A stretch of DNA of 64,000 nucleotides from Siphonodentalium dalli (lineage: Eukaryota; Mollusca; Scaphopoda; Gadilida; Siphonodentaliidae), in NCBI GenBank assembly GCA_032622095.1, contig CP136069.1, positions 109,152,278 through 109,216,277 of the forward strand, read 5' to 3'. Numbering within the stretch: position 1 is the first letter of the stretch; each line of letters starts with the position of its first letter. Shown piece by piece: positions 43,839 through 55,600 of this stretch. Below the pieces are notes generated by a model. The model was not told where the DNA came from. It did no database searches and saw only the letters and a list, made by a program, of their open reading frames with translations. Position numbers and translations under genes: made by a program.

Positions 43839-44531
43839 AAACTAAACCGGCATAATGGTTCTAGACAAGAAGTCGTTATAACAATTACCAAGGAGGAATA
43901 TAGTTATGGCCCTGGTTTCGCAACTATTTGATACACTGACCTCATTTGAACAAATCTGAATGACAGTCACCTAGGGAACATCCACACCAAATATGATCAA
44001 AATGCAAAAATGTATTTTTTTTGTTTTTAGAGTTATGTCCCTGGCTCTGCCCCTATTTGACACAGTGACCCAATTTGAACAAATCTGATTCCCAGTCACC
44101 CAAGGTCCATCAGTACCAAATATAAGCTAAATCGGCCCAATATTTTTTTTTGAAAAAGTCATTGTAAGAATTACTATGAGTTATGGCTCTGGTTTCTCAA
44201 CGAATTGACCGGGTGACCTCATTTGAACACCAGTCACCCAAGGACCCTCCATACCAAATATTAGCTAAATCGGCACAATGGTTATGGACAAGAAATTGTT
44301 GTAAGAATTACTATGGAGGAATAGAGTTATGGCCCTGGTTTCGCAACTATTTGACCCAGTGATCTCATTTGAACAAATCTGAATGAGAGTCACCTAGGGA
44401 ACATCCACACCAAATATGAACCAATTCGGTCCAATGGAACTTCAGAAGAAGATGTTCAAAGAATTGTTGACGGACGGTACGACGGACGGACGGATGGACG
44501 AGGAGTGATGACTATAGCTCCACCGGAGACA
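43839..44531 (-). mobile_element. second F2 element, head cut by LINE insertion
   Basis: About three monomers and a GGACGGTACGACGGACGGAC linker. The head reads ...ATAGCTCCACCGGAGAC and stops at 44531, inside the expected hairpin loop (compare 43804-43838). LINE coding sequence begins at the next base. Confidence 0.75.
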
Positions 44532-45480
44532 TGACCTCCTCAATCACCAAGAATACGATATGGTAGGAATTTCAGAGCATTGGCTCGATCAAGGGAAACT
44601 CCATCTTTTGAATGAAATCCACGATAAATACACTAGCTATGCAAAATGTGGAAAAACCATCATCACTAAGACAGGTGGTAGTTACTGTCGTGATGGAGTT
44701 GCTTTTCTCATTAATAAGAAACATGTAATCAATACTTCCAGCATCTCAGTCGATAACGAGCGGATCATTGGGATCCGACTCCGCTTAGGATATGATCAGT
44801 TTATCTTCATATTGCAAGTATATCTCCCTAATACCAATTATTCAGATGAAGACTACTGCAAGTGCCTCACAGATCTAAGTGATCTCATCTACGAGCTATC
44901 ACCTCGTGGTATGCTACTTTTAATGGGCGATTTTAATGCAAACTTACCACGTTCAGGTGTATGCCCTCGCACTTTAGGCACCGCACAGAATTCTAGAGCA
45001 AGTCTTCTTATTCAATTTTTATCTAAGCATAATATGTTATCACTTATGTCATCACATAGTTGCAAAGGTCCCGATGTATCTTATGTTCCTTATTCATCTG
45101 TTGCATCACCCTCACTGATCGACCATATCATTGTCAGAGATTGTAAAGCAGACCTAATTCGCAATATTGAAATTCTCGATGACAATGCAATTAACACGTC
45201 AAACCATCGACCAGTGAGATGTACAGTACACTTCCCCTCGTGCACGACCGATAACTCTAATCGGTGTCGTAAGTATGTAAATTGGAAGAAAATAGATAAA
45301 GAAATGTATCAGAACAGAGTTAAAGGGGATATTTCAAATATCAATGTTAAAATAACCTCGAAGAGTGACATTGACTTACTCTATTCTCAGCTTGTGCACA
45401 CTATTCTACAAGCTTCTGTTGACTCAAGTCCGAACTTTAACAAAAATCCAAAATCCAAACCATATTGGACGCTACGCTAA
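44532..45480 (+). pseudogene. LINE APE endonuclease, 5' truncated
   Basis: Codes from the first base (LLNHQEYDMVGISEHWL...). The N-terminal catalytic Asn motif is missing. Present, numbered from ATG 44560: Glu6 in GISEHWL, VYLPNTNY (87-94), GDFNAN (123-128), LIDHII (186-191) and SNHRPV (214-219), where Asn replaces the usual Asp of SDH. The frame ends TAA at 45480, where a frameshift leads into the RT part. This is a different family from the 28-36 kb pair. Confidence 0.85.
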
Positions 45481-47506
45481 CCGAACTTCGTGAATTTCGT
45501 AGAGTGCATCGTTCTACCATTAAAACGTACCTCTCAAATGCCGCGACTAGAGTAGAAACATATGCTAAAAGTGACCAAAAAACGCTTTTGGAAAGCTGTA
45601 AACTCAAAAGACAGGTGCTATATCACACCCGGCACGGAAATGTTATTCAATGGAATCATGTGTAGAGATCCTTCTCATATTTCCCCAAGGGTGGAAAAGC
45701 TATTTCTCTGAGCTGTATAAATGTTCATCACATACGAACTCAGCTTTTGAAAACGCAGTCAGTGGACATGTTGACAAAATTATATCTGATAGCCAAATTG
45801 AAAGCGGCATCCCCGAATTCGCTAATTGTGTCTCACTGGACGAATTGACTGACGCAATAAAGGAGCTCAAAGTAAACAAGGCAGACGGTCTTGATGAGCT
45901 AGTGAACGAGCATATTATTAATGCCCCGCTCGCATTTTGTGATATTTTATGTATATTTTATTCCCAAATTTGTGGTTTGCCTATATCCCCCCCCCCCCCC
46001 CCCCCCCCCCCCCCGACATGAAAAAAGGCCTCATTGTTCCCATTTTCAAAGGCGACCCAAAACCACCTCATGTACCTGATAGTTATCGTGCAATAACACC
46101 TCTCTGTGTTGTACAATCTGCTTTAGACAATTCTTCTTCGACGACTTCGGCAAAGTCGTTTGTTTAAGGATTTCCCAAGCAGCTTACAGAACGGATTTCA
46201 GAAGGGCGTGGGTTGCACGGTAACTACGTACAAGCTCCAAGAAGCATTTGCATATGCAGAAGCAAATGGATCAAGTGTCTATGCAGCATTTTTAGATTCA
46301 AAGAAAGCCTTTGATCGAGTGTGGCACGAAGGACTCATATACAAATTACACCAGAATGGTGTCAAAGGTCTCACATTGAAACTAATTGCGAATATGTATT
46401 CAAATGTTCAGAGTCACGTCATGTATAATGGAAACGTTTCTGAATCATTTGTCATCGAAAAAGGAACAAGGCAAGGAGGTGTCTTATCTCCTTTCCCTTA
46501 TCTAGTCTTCATTGATGATCTTCTTTCGAATCTTGCAAATTCAACTGATGGCCTATATATAGGTTCAACATCATGCGCATCACCGACAACGGCAGATGAC
46601 ATCACTGTTCTCTCTTTCACTGAAGGTGGCTTACGCAGACTTCTTGATATTTGTCATGTCTATAGTAAAAAATGGCGCTTTGAATTCTCCAATGAAAAGA
46701 GCAAGTTGCTGCTTTTCAATAGTAGTCGCAGCACGGGTTGTGCCAAGTCTCGGTCGTGGAAACTTGGTACAGATGAAATACAACAAGTGGTGGAAGTCGT
46801 CCATCTAGGTATCAAACAAAACTGTAAATCTAGGCAGCTGCCAAAAATTCAGAACGCAACGGACATGCTACGTAAATGCTTCTTTGCAGGTTGTCGTTCT
46901 CACATTACGTCTACGTTTTCCCCGTTTACAAATCTTATGATTTTTAAACACGTAGCTATCCCTAAGGCACTGTACGGATGCGAAACGTGGTGGGATATTT
47001 CTAGCACTCAATATATCTCTCTCGAAAGAGCTTATCGTATGTGCATCAAACACACGCAGCACTTACCAAAACGTACTAGCACGATATTCGCTTTATCTTT
47101 ATTGGGACAATTGCCGATAGAGTACGAGCTGCATAAAAGAAAATTACTCTTTCTTAGCACACTAGTAAATCTCCCCAAAAGTCACAGAACGGCTCTTAAT
47201 ATATTTTTATTCAACTTCCACGGCCACAGGTTGTTTGGTCGCCCAATTGAGGGCTTTCTGAAAGACATAACTGAAATTCTCAAAGAAATCGATATGTACC
47301 ACTACCTCACATCTTTCACAGAAACAGGTGTTTTCCCGTCTCAGGCGGTTTGGAAGGGGATTATTAGAGATCGCCTTGCTGCACATTATGCCCGTATCAG
47401 TTTTACCCTTTGTTGGTCTGAATGTGACTTTGCTGAGCTGAATGATCTCTTTGGATGCTTTATTCACGAGGTAGCGCATTGTGCTTTCTGTGTGTGGGTA
47501 AATTAG
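45465..47506 (+). pseudogene. LINE reverse transcriptase, broken by frameshifts and a poly-C run
   Basis: Continues the endonuclease ORF through at least three frame changes (45465-45665, 45650-46021, 45949-46167, 46160-47506). The RT N-terminal motif LKVNKADGLDELVNEH is followed by a 28-nt poly-C run (45987-46014) inside the coding region, then MKKGLIVPIFKGDPKPP, FLDSKKAFDRVWHEGL, KGTRQGGVLSPF and catalytic TTADDITVL (Phe/Tyr before ADD replaced by Thr-Ala). The frame ends in ...FCVWVN at 47506, before any zinc knuckle, so the 3' end is lost. It is dead. Confidence 0.85.
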
Positions 47507-48617
47507 GAGGTTATTGTTTTTAGTTGTTTGTACTTCGAATGAGTGGTTCTTTATTAGCCTAGTGAATTAGTAAGGATTTTTTTTCATTTCAGTTGTTTTC
47601 AACGAATAATGTTAGATTTATTTTTTTTGGTTGCCTGTGGTTGTTGATCTATGTGGAGATGTGTGGTGGTTTGCTCGAATTTGTTTCCCTTGGTCATTGA
47701 AATCTGTTTTTAATTTACGTTTTGCTGGTATTTGAACATTCAGGGGCCGATAACTCGGTAAATTTTCGACCGATTTACAAAATTTTCACGGCATCGTTAT
47801 CGGGGTAAAATGTAGACCATGATGTCTGACTACATTCCAAGGTATATGTCGTTAGTTTCTTCTATTTCTGGAAGTATTGGGGGCCCCCTCTGTTGCTTAT
47901 TGGTGAGGAGGCTCTGCTCGTAGCTGATAGGGGGTGTTGTTTGGAATTATCTGGCTTGGTATCACCACAGGGGTGGGTGGATGAGGTCTTGTTTGGTTTT
48001 GAGTGCTGGTGTTGATTGGGCCAGCGAAGGAAAGTTGTTGTGTGCTGGTGTCGGGTCGTGCAGACGGGGTGGGGTTGTGCTTTGTGCGAGTGCTTTTAAT
48101 ACCTCTTTTTTCCTTTTAAGTTTTGTCTTCTTTTAGCTTCCTGATTTCTTTTCGGTGAGCTCCTTTTTAAGATCCTTGACTTTGTCACTTAATTCGGCTA
48201 TTCTTTTATTCATAATGACTAATTGTTCGGTAACAAATTCCATAATGATTTCGGAAGATTACAAATTTTTATTTCGGTTGTAGCTGTATTGGTATAAATT
48301 CATTGCCACTGGCGCAAAAATTGTCAAAATCGAAGGGTGATATCTGAGTGAACTGTTATTTAGACAAAGCGGTCTATGCCCGGTACAATGAATAGCGATC
48401 GAGGTGTTAAATTGCCAGGTGTGCGATACGAGGTGCGAAAATATTAATACAAAGGCATACGATACCCGTGTAGCGATACCCATACCCGTGTAGCGTTTGG
48501 CTCTAAAGTGTCGATAGGCGTTAGGCTAATTAGATAAGCTGGCAGAGGCGATACAAATGCGACTGTTCAGCTCGGCTGTCGAAGGAGGAATTGAAATCCC
48601 TATTGTGATCTTAATAT
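47507..48617. other. 1.1-kb segment between two LINE fragments, possible antisense coding remnant
   Basis: No plus-strand coding. On the minus strand, a 36-codon ORF at 48241-48131 is heptad-like (MNKRIAELSDKVKDLKKEL), and Gln/Thr/Pro-rich readings with several stops continue to about 47880. It could be a decayed ORF1 of an inverted LINE; evidence is weak. Confidence 0.3.
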
Positions 48618-49809
48618 AATGAACAAAAGTCAGTTGTTATTGTCTTTAATGAAAGTAAAAATGAGCACATTAGACGAGTAGTAACCGGGCATGGACTCTA
48701 TGTGGGGAAACAAGTATCTGAAGTTGAAAGTCTTACACACTTAGGTGTGCCTATACATAAGCATAATCAAAACGGCGAATTCATTGACGAAATAAAACAG
48801 AAACTTAGGTCAAGCTATTTTGCTATGTCCAACATCGGTATGTATGCTGGAGGTATAACACCAGTCAGCAGTAGGACAATTTATACATCTATAATATTGC
48901 CAAGAGGTCTCTTCAGTTGTGAACTGCTGTGTGGCTTGATCGATTCCGATGTATTATCCCTGGAAAGAACTCACCGATTTTGCCTTTAAAAAATCCAAGG
49001 TTTACATTCCAAAACACGCACCAACATTGTAGAAGGGTTAATGGGAATAGGTAATATTCACAGTTTTATTGAAAAAAAGAAGCTTCTCTTCTTCGGAAGT
49101 CTATGCGCCCTCACAACTGAGAAGGCAGCCAAATCAGTTTTCTTATTAAGGCTGCACTCGTTCTTCATAGATGGGGTTTCGGGAAAATCCTTCATTTCCG
49201 ATATTGCAAATATTCTGGGTAACCACCAGTTGTTGTCATATTTTACGAATTATGTTTCTGAAAGTGAATTCCCAACAAAGTCGTCATGGAAAAGTATAGT
49301 GCGCAAGGCAATATCTGAATATTCAGAACACGAATGGGAAAGCGCGGTGATCGGCGACAAATCACTGTCACTTTCATGTTATACACCCACAGTTATCAGT
49401 CTCCCATTTGTGGCATTGCTGTCGAAAGTTCCCTAGACACAAAATAGCATATTTGACTGTGGCCGGCATCATAGCTTGTACTGAGTCCGAATTTTTAACT
49501 TGCAACAAATGTGGTGTTGCTTATGATGATCTCCCTCTACACGTCATCATAAACTGCCCCGCCATTGCGGAATATCGCAACGACATATGGTATGAGTTAA
49601 TGAACCAGTTCAATATTCAATGTATTCTCAAACTAGACAGCCTTTGCCCAGATGTACAATTGAATGTATTTCTCACTGCACGTCCACCAGAGTTATTTGA
49701 TTTAATTGATGAAGCTGACTTATTCACAGACTTTGTAGTATGCAGTACGTATTGTTTGTGGAAAGCTTATACCATGCACGCAATCTCAAATATTACTGAC
49801 ATGCAGTGA
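48618..49809 (+). pseudogene. LINE C-terminal fragment related to the 44.5-47.5 kb LINE
   Basis: Coding from about 48618 (SVVIVFNESKNEHIRRV), with breaks near 48990 and 49410. It aligns with the C-terminal part of the preceding LINE: FGSLCALTTEKAAKSVFLLR against LSTLVNLPKSHRTALNIFLF, and FTNYVSESEFPTKSSWKSIV against LTSFTETGVFPSQAVWKGII. Unlike that copy it retains a zinc knuckle, C32-x2-C35-x9-H45-x4-C50 of the segment starting 49408. RT catalytic residues are absent, so this is a 5'-truncated copy. Confidence 0.8.
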
Positions 49810-50432
49810 TGATAGTAATAATTTATGAATATTATCAATTAGCACGCCGATAAAACATCGGTAACTGATGTACATGCTCTATTTCACATCCGCATGAACA
49901 CATGATGGTGTATATTTATATATGTTGACCCGTATAGCGTCGGTTTGAATGATCGGGTTAGCATATAATGAATGGTGTATGTCTGCCGTGAGTGTGTGTG
50001 TATGTATATGTGTATGTGTATATACGTATATGCATGCGCGTGCATACGTGTGTGATGTGTATCTATGCACACATGTATATATATATGTATATATATATAC
50101 ATATATATATATATGTATAAGGATGTGTATGTATATGTGTAATTGTATGTATGCTCGTATGTATGTATGTATGTATGTGTTTGTGTATATATGTATGCAT
50201 ATGTGTACTTAAGTATGTAAGTTAGTGCCTTCCTGTATGCGCGCCCGTGTTGTTTGGGACTGCATGTGGACATTTAGTCTGCGATACTACATAGGTGTTA
50301 TGTTTGTGTTGGGTCCATTTGTTAAAAAGTTTATGTACTTTTCATGTCAATTCTTTTTTGTCAAACAATGTATGTATATGTAACCTGTAATTATGTTATT
50401 ACTGCTCTTTGATATTGGAGGAAATAAAGGTA
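49810..50432 (+). repeat. presumed LINE 3' UTR with TG/TA microsatellites
   Basis: From 49990 to 50215 the sequence is mainly (TGTA)n, (TATG)n and (TA)n. An AATAAA occurs near 50422 just before a (TA)n run, a plausible 3' end. Long open frames here (YTYIHTH-like) are artefacts of the repeat. Confidence 0.5.
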
Positions 50433-50589
50433 TATATATATATATATTTATTCTGGTCATCATATAATGATATTACAGATGTTTTGAATTACATAATCAG
50501 ATACATAATATATATATATGCATGCACATGCGTTATAATATATAGAGCACATATATACGAAAATATGGTAATGTTTATGCTTGTTGCTT

Positions 50590-50930
50590 TTAGATGGTAA
50601 TAATAATAATAATAGATGTGGGGTTTGTGTTATGGATGCTACTTAGCCTCAAGAGGACTTAAACAAGTCTAAGACCTTTCCGACAAAAATCGACAGGTTC
50701 CTTGCGGTTTTTCCATTTCGGGAGTTAAATAATTGCAGTAACTTATGTGAGTTTGGTCTTCGAAAATAATAAGGGCGAATATATCTCAGTCTCAACTCGT
50801 GAATTTGTGAGCATTTAAGTATAATGTGGTATTCATCGCCCAGTTCTAAATTACAGAGGGTACATTGCCGTTCCGAGTAGTCAACGTACATTGTACCATG
50901 AGCCCTGTTCAACGGGTAGTTTGTGATTTC
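50590..50930 (-). pseudogene. third LINE 3' fragment with zinc knuckle
   Basis: A minus-strand frame (50912-50649, 87 codons) has a CCHC knuckle C17-x2-C20-x8-H29-x4-C34 (CTLCNLELGDEYHIILKC). It is followed by a C-terminal helix ending LFKSS, typical of CR1-like LINE C-termini in molluscs. The 3' end is an (ATT)n run at 50599-50613. Everything upstream of the knuckle is missing. Confidence 0.75.
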
Positions 50931-51109
50931 TTGTTCGGAACATCATGATGGTTCATTGTGATGGTGAACTGCAATGGCAGGGTTTAAAGGCTATCATTGT
51001 GTTGAACGTTTTTACTGCTTGCTTGTTTTATTTGCTCAATTGTTCCTTATTTACATGTGATGTTTTCATTCAATAACATTTCATTATTTATGCGATCAAA
51101 ATGGTTGGA

Positions 51110-51270
51110 AACTAAAAATTGTAATCAGATGTAATACAAAAGTAATCAATTACATTCTATTAAACTAATTGTAATCAATTACATTTGAAAATAATGAAAT
51201 CATAATCATGTAAATCAAAAGTAATTGTTATCATAATCGATTACATTGGCATGTAATCGCCCCAACCCTG
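51110..51270. mobile_element. hAT-like MITE end
   Basis: Repeated GTAATCAATTACAT palindromes lead to ATGTAATCGCCCCAACCCTG near 51250-51270, resembling a hAT TIR (CAGGGTTGGGGCG on the opposite strand). The other end was not found, so it is partial or cut by the element beginning at 51279. Confidence 0.5.
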
Positions 51271-51278
51271 GTATTAAA

Positions 51279-52001
51279 GCAGGGTTTCTGCTATATTGAT
51301 TATCCTATTAATTCTCCTAGCCAAGTTTTCCCCTTATGAACCACCAGTTGATATAAATTTTTAGGGTCCCATTTCTCCAGCCACCATATCCCAGGATACC
51401 TATCATGTGTATAAAAGTATAGAGATGTATAAAACTTCTCTCCATCTTGTTGGAATGGAATATCAATAAGGAATTTATCTCTTTGGAGTTGAGCTAGTTA
51501 CATTGCAGTTTAATAGGTTAGGAAAAAATTGTCAGCAGTTTAATTGTTCTTGGGATTGTCTCTGTGTCGCAAAATACATTCCACTTTATATTTTTGTACA
51601 GGTTCTACCATAATTTAGGTTTAAATTCAGAACTCAGGGTGCGTTAGTTACTGGTGTTAAAATTAAGGCATTATTCACTGTCTTTGCGACTGTATATTCC
51701 GATTTTTTCAGTTATATGTAAAGTTCTGATCATTTGAATATGTACATACCCATAGAGCAACTGCGGATTATTTATTTATAGACTCCATTGTATTTTTAAC
51801 AATCACTATAAATTTCTATTGCTTTTGAAGTTGGAGGATTTGATAGCTTGACAACTTTTGTAGAAAATATATGCAGGTAAAACTATCTTCTTGCAATTAC
51901 AATATCTTATAAATCGGGTGTTCCTACATTGAAATTATTTACTGGATTTTCCCATTATCAGCTACTGGCCCCATTCCCCCGACCCCTAGCAGAAACCCTG
52001 C
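51279..52001. mobile_element. 723-bp TIR element with TTAAA target duplication
   Basis: Perfect 15-bp TIRs, GCAGGGTTTCTGCTA (51279-51293) and its complement (51987-52001). They are flanked by TTAAA at 51274-51278 and 52002-52006. No ORF. A diverged end of the same family is visible near 63770-63858. Confidence 0.75.
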
Positions 52002-52199
52002 TTAAAGGGACACTTCTTGAGTTATATTATCAGTATTAAAGTTACACTTCTGAAATGTGTCTGTTATGGATCTTATAATTATATATTAAGGCAGAACTTA
52101 TTAATTCAGTTGAAATGTATAGTGGAACTTCAGTAGATTAAATATATAGTTGAAATATTTCCTGAATCTAGTCTGTTATCTGTTGATAAATATATATAT

Positions 52200-52672
52200 A
52201 CTAGCAGGTTAGCCCGCCACTGGCGGCAATCGTCAGAAACATTTTTTTGTTTTTCATTTATTTAATTTTGTGTTTTTCAATTTTACCCGATTTTTTGTGT
52301 TTTTCAATGAGTTAATTTTAATTTTGAATTTTTCAATTTAATTTTTTGTTTTTCAATTTGACCCGATTTGACCTTGAATTGATCATTTTTAAGGTAAAGA
52401 GAAATGATTGTACCCGTCCCTAGGGCGGAAAAACTGACCCGATGAAATTCTCCCCTCCCTAAGAACGACAGACATAAGAATCACACAACACGCATTTTTT
52501 GTTTTTCAATGAGTTAATTCTGCCTTTTTAATCAAGAGAAATTATGGAACCCGTCCCTAAAAGAGGTATGATTCGATCAAAATCTCCCCCGTTCATAGGA
52601 ACGACAGACATAAGAATCATACGACACGCATTTGTTGTTTTCCAATGAGTTAATTCTGCCTTTTTAATCAAG
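52200..52672 (+). repeat. 136-bp tandem repeat, about 2-3 units
   Basis: ACGACAGACATAAGAATCA occurs at 52465 and 52601, with AATGAGTTAATTCTGCCTTT and ACCCGTCCCTA in each unit. Before it lies (TTTTTGTTTTTCAATTT)-like sequence from 52240. The 9-kb F1 element is inserted directly after AATCAAG of the last unit, whose previous copy reads AATCAAGAGAAAT. Confidence 0.65.
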
Positions 52673-55600
52673 ATGAAAGTGTCAATGACACTGTAGCTCA
52701 ACTTGGAAAGGGAATAATTTAATATATTACAGTCAATGGAGCGATTAGGAATGTGGAAAGTTGAATGTCTAATACTAGTTTATAGACATGAGTAAAATCC
52801 AAGATGGCTGCTGGCGGCCATGTTTTCAGCCGAATGACCCCAAAATGAGTCGTTCCCATCTACATGTCATCGTTAACATCAATGACAAATTTTATGACGA
52901 TCAGACTAAAGGTAAGACCTGTGGCCCGTGCTAATGGATTAAATTTTGAAATCCAAGATGGCCACTGGCGGCCATGTTTTTTGTCCGAATGACCCCGAAA
53001 TCAGACTAAAGGTACGACCTGTAGCCCGTGCTAAAGGATTTAGTCATACAAAGAGTAAAATCCAAGTTGGCTGCTGGCGGCCATGTTTTTTGGCCAAATG
53101 ACCCCAAAATGACTCGTTCCCATCTACATGTCAATATTAACATCCATGACAAATTTCATGATGATCAGACGAACAGTACTAACAGTGGCCCGTGCTAATG
53201 GATTAAATTTTTAAATGCAAGATGGCTGCTGGCGGCCATGTTTTTTGTCCGAATGACCCCAAAATGACTCGTTCCCATCTACATTCCAATTTCAACAGCC
53301 GTGACAAATTTTATGATGATCAGACTAAAGGTACAACCTGTAGCCCGTGCTAAAGGATTTAGTCATACAAAGAGTAAAATCCAAGATGGCTGCTGGCGAC
53401 CATGTTTTTTGGCCGATTGACCCCAAAATTACTCGTTCCCATCTACATGTCATTGTTAAGAACCATGACAAATTTTATGATGATCAGACTAAAGGTACGA
53501 CTGTAGCCCGTGCTAAAGAATTTAGTCATACAAAGAGTAAAATCCAAGATGGCTGCTGGTGGCCATGTTTTTGGCCAAATGTCACCCAAAATTACTTGTT
53601 CCCATCTACATGTCAATATTAACATCCATGACAAATTTCATGATGATCAGACGAACAGTACGACCTGTGGCCCGTGCTAATGGATTAAATTTTGAAATCC
53701 AAGATGGCTGCTAGCGGCCATGTTTTTTGTCCGAATGACCCCAAAATGACTCGTTCCCATTTACATTCCAATTTCAACAGCCATGAAAATTTTTATGATG
53801 ATCAGACTAAAGGTACGACCTGTAGCCCGTGCTAAAGGATTTAGTCATACAAAGAGTAAAATCCAAGATGGCTGCTGGCGGCCATGTTTTTCGGCCGAAT
53901 GACCCCAAAATGACTCGTTCCCATCTACATGTCATTATTAACATTCATGACAAATTTTATGATGATCAGACTAAAGATACAACCTGTAGCCCGTGCTAAC
54001 GGATTTAGTCATACAAAGAGTGATATCCAAGATGGCTGCTGGCGGCCATGTTTTTCGGCCAAATGACCCCAAAAGTACTCGTTCCCATCTACATGTCAAT
54101 ATTAACATCCATGACAAATTTCATGATGATCAGACGAACAGTACTAACTGGCCCGTGCTAATGGATTAAATTTTTAAATGCAAGATGGCTGCTGGCGGCC
54201 ATGTTTTTTGTCCGAATGACCCCAAAATGACTCGTTCCCATCTACATTCCAATTTCAACAGCCGTGACAAATTTTATGATGATCAGACTAAATGTACGAC
54301 CTGTAGCCTGTGCTAAAGGATTTAGTCATACAAAGAGTAAAATCCAAGATGGCTGCTGGCAACCATGTTTTTTGGCCGAATGACCCCAAAATTACTCGTT
54401 CCCATCTACATGTCATTGTTAACATCCATGACAAATTTTATGATGATCAGACTAAAGGTACGACCTGCAGCCCGTGCTAAAGAATTTAGTCATACAAAGA
54501 GTAAAATCCAAGATGGCTGCTGGCGGCCATGTTTTATGGCCGAATGACCCCAAAATTACTCGTTTCCCATCTACATGTCAATATTATCATCCATGACAAA
54601 TTTCATGATGATCAGACAAACAGTACGACCTGTGGCCCGTGCTAATGGATTAAATTTTGAAATCCAAGATGGCCGTGGCCATGTTTTTTGTCCAAATGAC
54701 CCCGAAATGACTCGTTCCCATCTACATTCCAATATCAACAGCCATGACAAATTTTATGATGATCAGACTGAAGGTACGACCTGTAGCCCGTGCTAAAGGA
54801 TTTAGTCATACAAAGAGTAAAATCCAAGATGGCTGCTGGCGGCCATGTTTTTTGGCCGAATGACCCCAAAATGACTCGTTCCCATCTACATGTGATTATT
54901 AACATTATTGACAAATTTTATGATGATCAGACTAAAAGTAGGACCTGTAGCCCGTGCTAAAGGATTTAGTCATGCAAAGAGTAAAATCCAAGACGGCTGC
55001 TGGCGGCCATGTTTTTTGGCCGAATGACCCCAAAATGACTCGTTCCCATCTACATGTCAATATTAACATCCATGACAAATTTCATGATGATCAGACGAAC
55101 AGTACTAACTGTGGCCCGTGCTAATGGATTAAATTTTTAAATGCAAGATGGCTGCTGGCGGCCATGTTTTTTGTCCGAATGACCCCAAAATGACTCGTTC
55201 CCATCTACATTCCAATTTCAACAGTCGTGACAAATTTTATGATGATCAGACTAAAGGTACAACCTGTAGCCCGTGCTAAAGGATTTAGTCATACAAAGAG
55301 TAAAATCCAAGATGGCTGCTGGCGACCATGTTTTTTGGCCGATTGACCCCAAAATTACTCGTTCCCATCTACATGTCATTGTTAAGAACCATGACAAATT
55401 TTATGATGATCAGACTAAAGGTACGACCTGTAGCCCGTGCTAAAGAATTTAGTCATACAAAGAGTAAGATCCAAGATGGCTGCTGGCGGCCATGTTTTTG
55501 GCCAAATGACACCCAAAATTACTCGTTCCCATCTACATGTCAATATTAACATCCATGACAAATTTCATGATGATCAGACGAACAGTACGACCTGTGGCCC

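Noticed and set aside
49884-50273. YTYIHTH-rich open frames as a protein
   Set aside because: They come from TG/TA microsatellite sequence in several frames.
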